A stretch of DNA of 43,727 nt from a virus, in the IMG/VR virus record IMGVR_UViG_3300030419_004161, positions 1 to 43,727 of that record. The stretch is one strand, 5' to 3'. The number at the start of each line of letters is the position of its first letter. Within the stretch, counting starts at the first letter, position 1. The notes beneath the pieces were generated by a model that saw nothing but the letters and a program-made list of their open reading frames with translations, had not been told where the DNA came from and searched no databases. Shown piece by piece: positions 29,987 to 38,443 of the stretch. Position numbers and translations under genes: made by a program.

Positions 29987-30564
29987 TGTTCTATTTTTGC
30001 TAATATATCAAAGTTACGCATTCTTAATAACTTTTCCCCCTCAATCTGCATATCATATTCAGAATTTTTTGAAAAAACAACCTCATCACCCTTCTTTATT
30101 CCCATTTTTTTAAGATCGTTATTCATATATTCTACATATCCATACAACTCTTCATCTTCTGCTTCAGGCTTTGTGTATATACCAGACTTAGTAATATAGT
30201 TAGATTCATCTTCTACTTTTTGCTTTACAAAATTCCAGTGGTGAACCATTTTTAATTTACCATCTCTAACCCTAGCGTATATATGATTCCACTGAATACT
30301 ATATACATTTTCTTGATCATGAAACTTAACTTTATTATTTTCTCCGACTAAAAAGTGATGACAATATACTTTATCTCCTTCTTTTATATCTAGCTTTAAA
30401 CCTTTGGGTAAACCTACAGGTAGTGCAACAACTATGCCATATTGCCTAGACAGCCTTAATTCATCAAAAGAAGTATCTAAGAATAGTTCCTTACCATTCA
30501 CTATTACAGTGTCTTCATGAGTTTTTTCTACCTTTACAAAATAGCAGTCTCTAATTGGTCTCAT
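29983..30564 (-). CDS. Tandem GroES-like co-chaperonin
   Basis: A 193-residue protein made of two GroES-type domains. The first (about 1-105) starts MRPIRDCYFVKVEK, like the MNIRPLHDRVIVK start of GroES, and has YGIVVALP and DIKEGDKVYCHHF. The second (about 110-193) has a possible mobile loop ITKSGIYTK, then GIKKGDEVVFSKNSEYD and ends LRMRNFDILAKIEQ, very close to the GroES C-terminus. Phage co-chaperonins such as T4 gp31 pair with host GroEL to fold the capsid protein. I choose ATG at 30564, after the upstream stop and 9 nt after GAGG, over an upstream ATG at 30603 that lies inside the preceding gene. It ends in an ATGA overlap with the next gene. Confidence 0.75.
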   Translation of the reverse strand: MRPIRDCYFVKVEKTHEDTVIVNGKELFLDTSFDELRLSRQYGIVVALPVGLPKGLKLDIKEGDKVYCHHFLVGENNKVKFHDQENVYSIQWNHIYARVRDGKLKMVHHWNFVKQKVEDESNYITKSGIYTKPEAEDEELYGYVEYMNNDLKKMGIKKGDEVVFSKNSEYDMQIEGEKLLRMRNFDILAKIEQ

Positions 30565-30565
30565 A

Positions 30566-30850
30566 TTAATTAACCTCGTATTTTTCCCTTTCTTGAATAT
30601 CAAACTCTATAGCTGTAGGCTGATCAAAAAACCTTTTCCAGGGTCTTGAAAACTCATCCCCTTTAGCTTTAACATACACATCATATACAACTTGCTGGTG
30701 TTTATACCAAGCGGCCTCGTCTTGTATGATTGCTGTTATCTCTATATTTCCCGCATTCATTAATTGACCCACTTTATACGTAAGTCCTTGTTTAAGATCT
30801 CCTATAGTAATCTTTCTAATTATAGGATTTATAGACTCTATCTCTCTCAT
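30566..30850 (-). CDS. Unknown small protein in the assembly operon
   Basis: A 94-residue protein with beta strands followed by a tryptophan-bearing segment (AAWYKHQQVVYDVYVKAKGD; FSRPWKRFFDQP). I do not recognise the family. It starts 1 nt after the stop of the MazG/Nmad-like gene and ends 1 nt before the GroES-like start, so all three are co-translated. Soluble, no membrane segment; function unknown. Confidence 0.6.
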   Translation of the reverse strand: MREIESINPIIRKITIGDLKQGLTYKVGQLMNAGNIEITAIIQDEAAWYKHQQVVYDVYVKAKGDEFSRPWKRFFDQPTAIEFDIQEREKYEVN

Positions 30851-30851
30851 T

Positions 30852-31253
30852 TTAAATTGAATTATTATTATCTTCTGTTTCTATATCATAATGATATTTT
30901 AACTGATCTTCAGTTTCTATTGGGGTTCCCCCTATATTGCAAAACCCACCTAACCTTATTGATTGAGCCATCTCCTCATACTCTTCATGCTTGTCTTTAT
31001 GTAAAGCAACTTTTAATAATATTAAGTATCCTATAAGATCTGATACCGTATCTTCTGTCTCATCATTAATCCCTTTATTTTGTATACGCATAAGTTTATC
31101 GTCTATACGTGCACATATTGAGTCTATTGCTGATCCGCTTGAAAATACATTTGCTGGGTTTGTGGCTGAGTCGCCATAGTTTCGGTTCTTCTCTAAGAGA
31201 AGGTTTTTCATAGATTCGCACACCTCTTCTATGAGTTGTTCTGTTGTTTTCAT
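30852..31253 (-). CDS. MazG/Nmad1-like (DUF1599-type) protein
   Basis: A 133-residue helical protein. The pattern EKNRNYGDSATNPANVFS, then ICARIDDKLMRIQNKG and ETEDTVSDLIGYLILLKVAL is that of the DUF1599/Nmad1 group within the all-alpha NTP pyrophosphatase-like families: a YGDS turn, an R.DDKL.R helix and a D-L-I-G-Y helix with acidic residues that bind metal. Relatives in phages are linked to nucleotide metabolism or modified bases. It is the first gene after a TTTG-N20-TATATTAG promoter and precedes head-assembly genes, an unusual neighbourhood. The nucleotide substrate cannot be inferred. Confidence 0.6.
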   Translation of the reverse strand: MKTTEQLIEEVCESMKNLLLEKNRNYGDSATNPANVFSSGSAIDSICARIDDKLMRIQNKGINDETEDTVSDLIGYLILLKVALHKDKHEEYEEMAQSIRLGGFCNIGGTPIETEDQLKYHYDIETEDNNNSI

Positions 31254-31278
31254 TGTACTGTATTAAATTAAATTTCCA

Positions 31279-31310
31279 CTAATATAGCAAAAAACTTTTA
31301 ATAATACAAA
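31279..31310 (-). promoter_or_regulatory. Variant promoter TTTG-N20-TATATTAG
   Basis: Minus strand: TTTG (31310-31307), 20 nt, TATATTAG (31286-31279) followed by TGG. The -7 box departs from TAnnTTTG by one base. The same TATATTAGTGG occurs upstream of the 57-aa gene at 41885-41892, so it may be a genuine phage variant. Confidence 0.5.
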
Positions 31311-31312
31311 TA

Positions 31313-32917
31313 CTAACGACCTGTCACTCTACTTATTCTTTCGTAAAATACGTGTAATGATTTGTCTGAACCTGTCAATGATTGAACACCTATAGCAGGA
31401 TATAATGCTTGAGCATCTGTAAGTGCATTTGATTTTATTGTAGAAACGCTTTGAGTATCACCTCCAGCAACTGCTGTGGTCGCTAATCCGTATTGAGTGT
31501 CATTGACGAAAACTGAAACCTGTCTACTTGAATCTATCTCTATTCTTAGTCTGTATATTGTACTTTCCGCTACAGCTATTCCTAGATCGGTTACTATATC
31601 AGTTCCTCCTACAGAATAAACAAAATGTAAATTAGCGTTAGTTGTTAAAGTTCCCAGGTCGTCATCAGTAGCAAATAAGAAATATGCTTGTTCAGAATCT
31701 GTAGTATAGAGTCCTGTTGATGTCTTTTTCAAACCAGCCCATATACCTATATTAGCTATGTCACTTGCAGTTTTAATAGAACAATCCCAATGGACCTGAG
31801 CATCAGTTCTCCACATAGACACTGACCACATAGAAGAATTAATAGGATCTGCATCTGCTATACCCCTAGGGTATAATATTACTTGATCATTATCAGCCCC
31901 GTCTGTTGTTATGACAATACCTCCTTCGGAACCAACCCATGCAACGTCAGTACCAACACCATCAGCATTAGTACCCGTTATCATTATGTTAGGGTTTTTA
32001 TATTGTAATTTAGAGAATTGATCAACATGAACCCTAATGATTCCAGATCCAAGATCTATAGGACCGCCAGTATTATTACTTAGGGTTACAGTAACTGTGT
32101 TTGCTGCTGTAACTTGAGCCGATAACTCTAAATCTGCAACATCTAAAGAAAAAGAAACTCTAGCAAAATCTCCAAGTGCAGCTCCTGTTACCGTTATCTC
32201 TTCTGCTTCTTCATCCCCATCAGCTATATTACCCCAATCTTTTGTTTCTGTAGCGTATAGATAAGGTTCGGGTAGCTGAGCAAAATATTCTTCAAGCTCT
32301 ATTCTTTGAGATGGTCTCCTGAATGATCCTGTCCCCGTCATCTCTACGGATCCGTTAATAACAACTTTATCGTTAGTAGTGTCTACAGTAAATAATGTTG
32401 TATTATTACTACTAGTAATTTTAAAGGCATCTGTAGATGTTCCAAGAGCAAATAAAGCTGTGCCTGAATTACCTCCTACGTGTAAAGTGGCTGTAGGCAC
32501 ACTCTGGTTAATACCGAAGTAAGATGTTTTAGATGTTATTCTAGAAGCTTGGTCTTCCACATAAAAATATGTGTTATTACCAGGAGAGGCAACATCAATA
32601 TCTCCAAGTTTTACATTAAAAGATCCTAAATAGTCACCTATATAAAACTTATTATATCCGTTAGTATTTTGAACCAACATAGACTGAGTTGCTGTTCCTA
32701 CAACATGTAAGTTAGCTCTAGGAGTTGAAACAGAAGATAAATTTAAAGATAAACTACCAACTATTCCAGCTGTAGACTTACCTAAATATAAAGCACTTTG
32801 ATTACCATTTCCATCCTCTATTCTAGGGGGTGTAGAAGAATTGAACCCAGAAGAAGCATCCGTTTTAATTAAAGTTTTATAGGTATCTTTTATTTTCTGC
32901 CCTGTTAATGTTGCCAT
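31313..32917 (-). CDS. Fibre/appendage protein
   Basis: A 534-residue beta-rich protein. The N-terminus MATLTGQKIKDTYKTLIKT, then a DGNGNQSALYLG motif near 35-47 is an attachment module seen in phage fibres of Bacteroidota phages (IKDTY..LLK ... DG.G..S.L.L). Repeated strands with LHVVGTATQS and LHVGGNSGTA follow. Residues 330-534 resemble a jelly-roll carbohydrate-binding domain (YRLRIEIDSSRQVSVFVNDT). It probably contacts host surface glycans. It is the last gene of the four-gene fibre unit. Confidence 0.7.
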   Translation of the reverse strand: MATLTGQKIKDTYKTLIKTDASSGFNSSTPPRIEDGNGNQSALYLGKSTAGIVGSLSLNLSSVSTPRANLHVVGTATQSMLVQNTNGYNKFYIGDYLGSFNVKLGDIDVASPGNNTYFYVEDQASRITSKTSYFGINQSVPTATLHVGGNSGTALFALGTSTDAFKITSSNNTTLFTVDTTNDKVVINGSVEMTGTGSFRRPSQRIELEEYFAQLPEPYLYATETKDWGNIADGDEEAEEITVTGAALGDFARVSFSLDVADLELSAQVTAANTVTVTLSNNTGGPIDLGSGIIRVHVDQFSKLQYKNPNIMITGTNADGVGTDVAWVGSEGGIVITTDGADNDQVILYPRGIADADPINSSMWSVSMWRTDAQVHWDCSIKTASDIANIGIWAGLKKTSTGLYTTDSEQAYFLFATDDDLGTLTTNANLHFVYSVGGTDIVTDLGIAVAESTIYRLRIEIDSSRQVSVFVNDTQYGLATTAVAGGDTQSVSTIKSNALTDAQALYPAIGVQSLTGSDKSLHVFYERISRVTGR

Positions 32918-32942
32918 TCTATATTATTATTATCATTAATTA

Positions 32943-35576
32943 TTATGTGTCTGTACATGTTACATCATCACCAGTATCTCCAAACACTTCAGCTAACCAT
33001 CTATCAGAAACACCATCTCGTAAAATAGCTGTTACTCTAACAGTACAACCCACCGTAACACCTTCAGCCATTTCTATAGTGTCTCCATCAACATCCTCAA
33101 CGCCGTCACTTCCACCTTTATGATTTACCATTAAAAAATTATCGTTGTTATCAGTGCTAGCTCCCATTGTTTTAATAGAAATCTTTTTACCTGATGCTGC
33201 TGTGGCATTAACAACAAACGTAAACATCATTCCAATATACTTATTAGTTTGGATTTCAGGAAGTACAACAGTACAATTATTTGTTCCGTCAACGAGGACA
33301 ACGAATCCACTATGTTCAGCTGTTAAAGTAGTTGTAACATCCCCACCTGACGTCCTTATTGATCCTATTGGCATTTTAAATCCAAGACCCCAACCATCTC
33401 CAGCTAAGTTAGTTGCTGGAGTCGTACCCTCACCGTGCCAAACTTTTGCCGCTATGTCGTCGTCATAGTTTCTAAATTCCATATTAAAGTTATCGGTAGC
33501 TGATTTGAAAACTGTTTTGCTTACAGTCATCTGTATATCTACCCAATTAGATCCACCGTCTGCTAACCAAATATTACCTCCATCTGCATCAAGTGTTATA
33601 TCTCCATCTGCATCTAATGTAATGTCAGAATCTGTAGTACCATCACCAGCTGTTGCTATTTCTAAATCACCAGTGTTTTTTACTGAAATAGTTGCGTAAT
33701 CATTTGTAGCATCTGCATTTGCCTCAAGCTTAATGTGTGTGCCAGCGGTATTAACTACTAATCCATAATTACTATCAGCACCATCACAATCTATATGTAT
33801 ACCGTAAGCTGAACTTGTTCCAGAAGTAGCTCCAACAACATCAATATCCATACCGTACAAACTTGATGTCCCTAAAGATGCTGAGTTAACATTTACATCA
33901 ATACCTGTATCATTATGTGCAGCTGTGCCCGATGATGCAACGGTTCTATCAAAGTCAACAAAAAGACCTACAGAGTCTTGAGCTGCGTCTCCTGAGTAGT
34001 TTGCATCTACTGTTACAGCTTTAGCTGTGCTTATACTAGTGTCGAGAGTTTGAAGGAATGTAGCTTCTTGTGCTGAGCCCAACGAAAGAACATTATTAGC
34101 TGTAGTACCGCTGTAAGTATAAAACTTTAGGTCAGCTGAATTTACACTACCAGCCCAAGTGTCAGAAGCTAAAGCTTCAATCCTAGCACCAACTTCAAGT
34201 GTATTACTAGTATCTTCAGCTCCTTTGAATTCAATTACACCAAGTCTGTGACCACTTGCCATAACAGCACCATCATTTTCTCCAAGTATCAACTTACCTC
34301 CTTGAGTAGCACTACTAGTAGTATCATCTATTATTGAAAGAGAAGTGGTGTTAAATGTTACAGTTCCTTCAGGGGTAAACACTAAGTCTCCATCAATGTT
34401 AAAATTTAAGTGTGCGGTAGATCCACCACCATCTTCTACTGTTGTTATAGTTGTTTCTCCATCTGTTGTGGTTGAAATAGAAAAGTAATCATCAGCATTT
34501 GCAGAACTTATTAGTTTTATATCATCTCCTTGAACACCATCAGTATTTTTTATTTGAAGACCTATATTTGTGTCAGCGCCTGATACATCCACTCTTAAGC
34601 CATAAGCCGTGGAGTTTCCAGAAGTAGCCCCGTTAACATCAAAGTCAGCACCAATTAATTCAGATGTTCCTAAAGATGCTGAGACAATACCAATTTGCAG
34701 AGCTCTATCTACATGCGTTGCTGTTCCACTGCCAGGGACTGTTCTAACAAAATCTACAGCAAGACCTGACGCTTCATTAGCATCAGTACCACTTATATTA
34801 GTGTCTACTAGTAGAGTTTTTCTAAGTAACGATGAGTCTACTGTTTGCACAAAGGCACTTTGCTGTTCTTCAGTTATAAAGAATACTTTATTAAATGTGG
34901 TGTTTTTTACTGTATAAAAATTTAGTTCACCAGAATTAACGCTACCACTCCAAGTAGAAGCAGCAAGGGATTCTATTTTTGCACCCACACTAACAGTATT
35001 ACTGGTATCTTCTGCACCAGCGAACTCAATAACTCCTAATCTATGACCATCTGCCATAACAGCACCGTCATCAGAACTCAGTCTTAAATTAGCTCCTTCA
35101 GTAGCGCTACTAGTTGTTGTGTTTTTTATATCAAGAATACCAGCAGTTGAACTACCAGCAGGAGTTGCAATACCAATACCAACATTACCGTCAGACTGTA
35201 TAGTCATTCTCTCAGCGTTGTTAGTTCTGAAGAACATTGAATTGTCGGTATTATCATATCCCAGAGCACCTATGTCATAATCACCCTCATCTCCGAAGTT
35301 AAGGTGTATGTTACCCCCACTCTTTGATAGGAAAAAAACCCTGTTATGAAGAGCGTCACCAGAACTAGCTCCTAGATCTGATGTAAAAATTCCTGTCGTT
35401 TGTGAAGCCAACGCTGATAAGGAGCTAAAGTCGTAGTCTGTACTTCCCCTTTGTACCGAAAATGGTATATCAGTTGCTGTTGATGATTCCCCGAAGCATG
35501 CCTGACCCCATCTTTTAGCTATTGTTCCTATACCTCCTTCGCCCGTGGCTCTAGGTACTACTCTTGGTGTTGCCAT
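32943..35576 (-). CDS. Large fibre protein with internal duplication
   Basis: An 877-residue protein rich in Ala, Ser, Thr, Gly and Asp with few Lys and Arg, typical of a fibrous beta protein. It contains two related blocks about 265 residues apart, each with DGAVM.(D/S)GHRLGVIEF, then AEDTSNT and GATSG.S.AYG. After them lie short ITLDADGD repeats (about residues 655-675). The C-terminal 110 residues (VVLPEIQTNKYIGMMFTFVV and on) may form a tip or trimerisation domain. It starts 25 nt before the 534-aa gene. Adsorption fibre is the likely role; no catalytic motif is visible. Confidence 0.7.
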   Translation of the reverse strand: MATPRVVPRATGEGGIGTIAKRWGQACFGESSTATDIPFSVQRGSTDYDFSSLSALASQTTGIFTSDLGASSGDALHNRVFFLSKSGGNIHLNFGDEGDYDIGALGYDNTDNSMFFRTNNAERMTIQSDGNVGIGIATPAGSSTAGILDIKNTTTSSATEGANLRLSSDDGAVMADGHRLGVIEFAGAEDTSNTVSVGAKIESLAASTWSGSVNSGELNFYTVKNTTFNKVFFITEEQQSAFVQTVDSSLLRKTLLVDTNISGTDANEASGLAVDFVRTVPGSGTATHVDRALQIGIVSASLGTSELIGADFDVNGATSGNSTAYGLRVDVSGADTNIGLQIKNTDGVQGDDIKLISSANADDYFSISTTTDGETTITTVEDGGGSTAHLNFNIDGDLVFTPEGTVTFNTTSLSIIDDTTSSATQGGKLILGENDGAVMASGHRLGVIEFKGAEDTSNTLEVGARIEALASDTWAGSVNSADLKFYTYSGTTANNVLSLGSAQEATFLQTLDTSISTAKAVTVDANYSGDAAQDSVGLFVDFDRTVASSGTAAHNDTGIDVNVNSASLGTSSLYGMDIDVVGATSGTSSAYGIHIDCDGADSNYGLVVNTAGTHIKLEANADATNDYATISVKNTGDLEIATAGDGTTDSDITLDADGDITLDADGGNIWLADGGSNWVDIQMTVSKTVFKSATDNFNMEFRNYDDDIAAKVWHGEGTTPATNLAGDGWGLGFKMPIGSIRTSGGDVTTTLTAEHSGFVVLVDGTNNCTVVLPEIQTNKYIGMMFTFVVNATAASGKKISIKTMGASTDNNDNFLMVNHKGGSDGVEDVDGDTIEMAEGVTVGCTVRVTAILRDGVSDRWLAEVFGDTGDDVTCTDT
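33640..35135 (-). repeat. Two-copy internal repeat (period 795 bp) in the 877-aa fibre gene
   Basis: Copy one spans roughly 35135-34341 and copy two 34340-33640. The aligned positions of the GHRLGVIEF motif are 795 bp (265 codons) apart. The copies have diverged clearly at amino-acid level, so the duplication is old. Boundaries are approximate. Confidence 0.65.
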
Positions 35577-35605
35577 ATTATTTCTTTTTTATATATTATT
35601 TATAT

Positions 35606-35953
35606 TTAACCATTAAAAGGATTAGGGAATACTGTATCATCTATCGGCATAAGATCTCCATTACTATCTACATTCCAGTATCCTTCATCGTATGTTTCTT
35701 CTAGTTCATCATCAGAATCAGTAGGCATATAATCATACATGTCATTTACTAATCCAGTAGCTGTATCTAAATCCCAAGCATCATTAAAGTCGTATAGTGT
35801 TGGGATAGGTGTTACTGCATCGTATGTGTAATCCGTTTGGATTCCGCCAGAAGCTGCTTCCCACATATAGTCCTCTATAACTACCGCTACAGAAGAAGTT
35901 CCAGCACCCGCCAGATCTCCAAAGACTAATGAAGCTCCTAACCCTAACGCCAT
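35606..35953 (-). CDS. Small acidic structural-region protein
   Basis: A 115-residue acidic protein with Asp/Tyr/Asn-rich C-terminal half (DYMPTDSDDELEETYDEGYW). The first 30 residues (MALGLGASLVFGDLAGAGTS) are hydrophobic and Gly/Ala-rich but have no positive n-region, so I do not call a signal peptide. It starts 3 nt after the stop of the 124-aa gene and precedes the 877-aa fibre gene. Possibly a minor virion protein; no family recognised. Confidence 0.55.
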   Translation of the reverse strand: MALGLGASLVFGDLAGAGTSSVAVVIEDYMWEAASGGIQTDYTYDAVTPIPTLYDFNDAWDLDTATGLVNDMYDYMPTDSDDELEETYDEGYWNVDSNGDLMPIDDTVFPNPFNG

Positions 35954-35956
35954 ATC

Positions 35957-36331
35957 TTAATGTTTTGGTGCCAGGTAACATATCACTCCTCCATCTGCAT
36001 CTGCACCCGCCATCTTAAACTGAGTCCATCTTCCATATATAGTAAGACCTTTAGGGAATATATTTCCAGCATCTATTTGTTTACCGTTAACACCTTCATC
36101 TCCATCATCTGCTGCGTGAGCAGCGTTAGCTGTGTTCATAAATATTCTAGATCCAGAGGCAGTGTTCTCACATAGCAATCCGCCACTAGCTGCAAGTGTT
36201 GTATCTGCCATAAATGTTATAGCACATATGATCTTGTCAGAAGGTGGAGTTACAGCGTCTGTATTATCAATGAATATTGATCCGTATTGTCCTAGAGTAG
36301 CTTCTTGTGCTTTTGTTCCTGATAATGCCAT
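35957..36331 (-). CDS. Small virion-type protein, first gene of the fibre operon
   Basis: A 124-residue protein predicted as a small beta fold (CAITFMADTTLAASGGLLCE; FPKGLTIYGRWTQFKMAGAD; GGVICYLAP). The ending GRW..F..A.....G..CYLA is a form I associate with small virion-type proteins of marine phages. It is transcribed from the intergenic region 36332-36429, which carries TATATTTG boxes. A decoration or fibre-base role is an inference from neighbours. Confidence 0.55.
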   Translation of the reverse strand: MALSGTKAQEATLGQYGSIFIDNTDAVTPPSDKIICAITFMADTTLAASGGLLCENTASGSRIFMNTANAAHAADDGDEGVNGKQIDAGNIFPKGLTIYGRWTQFKMAGADADGGVICYLAPKH

Positions 36332-36357
36332 TTTATATTATTTTAAATTGTTCCGTA

Positions 36358-36384
36358 CAAATATAGTAATTAATTCCAAATATA
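36358..36384 (-). promoter_or_regulatory. Tandem TATATTTG boxes before the fibre operon
   Basis: Minus-strand TATATTTG occurs at 36365-36358 and again at 36384-36377, starts 19 nt apart. The proximal box lies 26 nt before the ATG at 36331. Neither has a TTTG at 19-21 nt, so one may be a second start site or a regulator target. Confidence 0.55.
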
Positions 36385-36396
36385 AGAAATATTTAG

Positions 36397-36404
36397 TATA
36401 TTTG
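36397..36404 (+). promoter_or_regulatory. -7 box TATATTTG for the plus-strand island
   Basis: Plus-strand TATATTTG lies 25 nt before the TTG start of the winged-helix gene. With the minus-strand boxes at 36358-36384 it makes a compact divergent promoter region of under 100 bp. No -33 box is seen. Confidence 0.5.
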
Positions 36405-36429
36405 CTTTAGTTTAATTAAATTTAGTAAC

Positions 36430-36759
36430 TTGAGTAGGGATAATTACTTAAAATATTACAGGGTAATACTGTTTAATTTTAGGGATAGTTATGAGCTTAA
36501 AACGTCTGACATCGAGTTTTTATTCTTTGTTTATGATATGGAAAGCTTTACTTGCATGGATATCATGGTTGAATATAGATCTTCAAACAGTTTTATCACC
36601 AGGAATATCCCAGAGTTGTTAAATAAAGGATATATAAAAATATATTTAGAAAGAGCACATAATAGAGCTAGAAAATATATGATATCACAACAAGGAAAAT
36701 TATTAGTTACAAGATTTTATAGATTGCTAAAAGAAAGTGAACATGACTTATTTAAATAA
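36430..36759 (+). CDS. Winged-helix (MarR-like) protein
   Basis: A 109-residue protein. LKTSDIEFLFFVYDMESFTC, MDIMVEYRSSNSFITRNIPE, LLNKGYIKIYLER and KYMISQQGKLLVTRFYRLL follow the helix / recognition helix / wing / helix order of small MarR-type winged-helix proteins common in phages of Bacteroidota. Start is TTG at 36430: the fold needs the residues before the first internal ATG (MESF), and no other start lies between the promoter box and the first helix. Its divergent location beside the fibre promoter suggests it may regulate that region. It overlaps the next gene by 17 nt. Confidence 0.65.
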   Translation: MSRDNYLKYYRVILFNFRDSYELKTSDIEFLFFVYDMESFTCMDIMVEYRSSNSFITRNIPELLNKGYIKIYLERAHNRARKYMISQQGKLLVTRFYRLLKESEHDLFK

Positions 36760-38443
36760 AAACAAAACGAGAAAATTTCAAAGTGGAGGGAAATTGAATG
36801 ATTTCAACTACTGGGCCAACCCTGATTATAGTGTTGATGAAAAATTTGAAATACGAAAACAATTCAATAGATTAAGTGAGGAGGATCAAAGAAAAGTTAA
36901 TCACACAATAAGAGAGGGTTATTATAATCTGTCTGGTCAAGAAAGATCGAAATTTAATCGTGATGAAACATTTGCTTTAAAAAGAGGAAATCCTGTTCCT
37001 TCTTACAAATTTGAGAGAGACTACTATGAAGCAAATCCTCCTGCACAAGGAGTAACATATGATGATCAACAAAGGAAAGATCTTATGAGAAGTAATGCTG
37101 GAAAAGTGAACGTTTTCTCTGCTGAAAACCCTTATATATTTACTTCTCCAGAAATGAAGCAAAATATGCCAAGCTGGTATAAACCCCATGTGAAAGGTGA
37201 TCAGTTTCGTGGAGGCAAGGGGAGAAGTATTATTATAGATGATAATATGGCTGAAAGAATGAATGCTGCCCTAAGGGGAGGTAAGTTAAATCCAGAAACA
37301 GAAGATTACTTTAATCAACTTTTAAGTGGAAGAGGTAGAGGGGGAGTCGTTACTGTAGACTATGAAAATCCTCATATGTATAAAAAATCTAAGTCTGTAA
37401 ATGCTATGTATACAGGAGACCTTCCAGGAAAAGGAGTTATGGACTCGTATCAGGGTGGCGTGGCACCGACAGACGCTTTAAAGTTAATGGAGAAGTTTGC
37501 GACAGATTTACATACAGATTGGGAAAAAACACTTCCTATAAGTCAAAAAAATGTAGGTAAACTGGAAACTACAACACAGAGACTAAATGTTCCTTCAGCA
37601 AAAACAAGTCCTAAAAATCTGAATGTTTCAACTGGAAGAGAAATAAATCCTGAAACTGGAAATGATATAAACCCTGAAACTGGAAATGATATAAACCCTG
37701 ACACAGGGAAAGATATAGCTCCATCTGGAGGTGTTACACAAGGACCATCGGGGTCAGCGGACCCTACATCATATCAGAGAACTCCAATGTCTTTTGTTGA
37801 TGATGGAGATCCTATACTGAGCTATATAGGTGATGACGATGATGATTTTGTTTTTACCGATAAAGATGAGTTAAATATAGCATATGCAGGTGAAGAAGAA
37901 GAACCTATTGAAATTGCTGATCCTAGAGGGCAAGATGCTACGTATGATTCTATAGAAGGTAGAACAAGAACAGAATATGATCCTGCATCTAGAGATGAGT
38001 ACACATATAATCCTCAATCTAGAACTTCTTTTACAGATTTATATACAGACCCAGATGCATATGTAGAAGAAGATGATGAGTATGATCCTGCATCTAGAGA
38101 TAAATACGAATATAATCCTCAGAGCTTTCAAGATGGTGGTATCGCAGGTGGTGGAGATAATAACGGAAACGGAGACGGAGACGGAGACGGAGACGGAGAC
38201 GGAGCTGATGGAGCTGATGGAGCTGACGGAGCAGATGGTGATGGTTTAGACATAAATCAACAACAATTAGATGAGATAAAGAAGTTGCAAGAAGAGATGG
38301 ATGCTATGCGAGCACAGTTAGATGCATTAGAACAGCCAAATGCAATTCAGGTTATTAAGAGTAATCCTAGAAAATACCCTAATCTATACGAGATTAATCA
38401 GAAAAAATTAGGTTCAATATTTGGAATAAGTAACATAGTATGA
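36743..38443 (+). CDS. Repeat-rich acidic protein, function unknown
   Basis: A 566-residue hydrophilic protein with a basic start (MTYLNKNKTRKFQSGGKL). I prefer ATG at 36743 to the GTG two codons earlier. The first 290 residues are mixed charge; then come three 8-residue repeats of the form NPETGNDI (about 300-325), an acidic segment with a run of Asp, two copies of YDPASRDxYxYNPQS, a (GD)n then (GAD)n tract, and a final coiled coil. It starts inside the end of the winged-helix gene and ends in an ATGA overlap with the next gene. The build suggests an extended virion or scaffold-like protein. Unlike the late genes it is on the plus strand. Confidence 0.65.
   Translation: MTYLNKNKTRKFQSGGKLNDFNYWANPDYSVDEKFEIRKQFNRLSEEDQRKVNHTIREGYYNLSGQERSKFNRDETFALKRGNPVPSYKFERDYYEANPPAQGVTYDDQQRKDLMRSNAGKVNVFSAENPYIFTSPEMKQNMPSWYKPHVKGDQFRGGKGRSIIIDDNMAERMNAALRGGKLNPETEDYFNQLLSGRGRGGVVTVDYENPHMYKKSKSVNAMYTGDLPGKGVMDSYQGGVAPTDALKLMEKFATDLHTDWEKTLPISQKNVGKLETTTQRLNVPSAKTSPKNLNVSTGREINPETGNDINPETGNDINPDTGKDIAPSGGVTQGPSGSADPTSYQRTPMSFVDDGDPILSYIGDDDDDFVFTDKDELNIAYAGEEEEPIEIADPRGQDATYDSIEGRTRTEYDPASRDEYTYNPQSRTSFTDLYTDPDAYVEEDDEYDPASRDKYEYNPQSFQDGGIAGGGDNNGNGDGDGDGDGDGADGADGADGADGDGLDINQQQLDEIKKLQEEMDAMRAQLDALEQPNAIQVIKSNPRKYPNLYEINQKKLGSIFGISNIV
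37643..37714 (+). repeat. 24-bp tandem repeat, three copies
   Basis: Three in-frame 24-bp units encode NPETGNDI, NPETGNDI and NPDTGKDI. The third copy has diverged slightly. Confidence 0.8.
38165..38236 (+). repeat. 6-bp then 9-bp microsatellite in coding sequence
   Basis: GGAAAC is followed by five GGAGAC hexamers (encoding alternating Gly-Asp) and then four GGAGCTGAT-type nonamers (Gly-Ala-Asp). Unit lengths are multiples of three, so copy number can change without frameshift. Confidence 0.9.

Noticed and set aside
30565-30603. Longer start of the GroES-like gene at 30603
   Set aside because: It lies within the upstream 94-aa gene; ATG at 30564 directly after that stop gives the GroES-type N-terminus.
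32943-35576. Diversity-generating retroelement acting on the fibre gene
   Set aside because: No reverse transcriptase or template/variable repeat pair is present in the window; the internal copies are diverged duplications.
37643-38236. CRISPR-like repeats
   Set aside because: The repeats are short, contiguous, in frame and encode low-complexity protein; there are no spacers.
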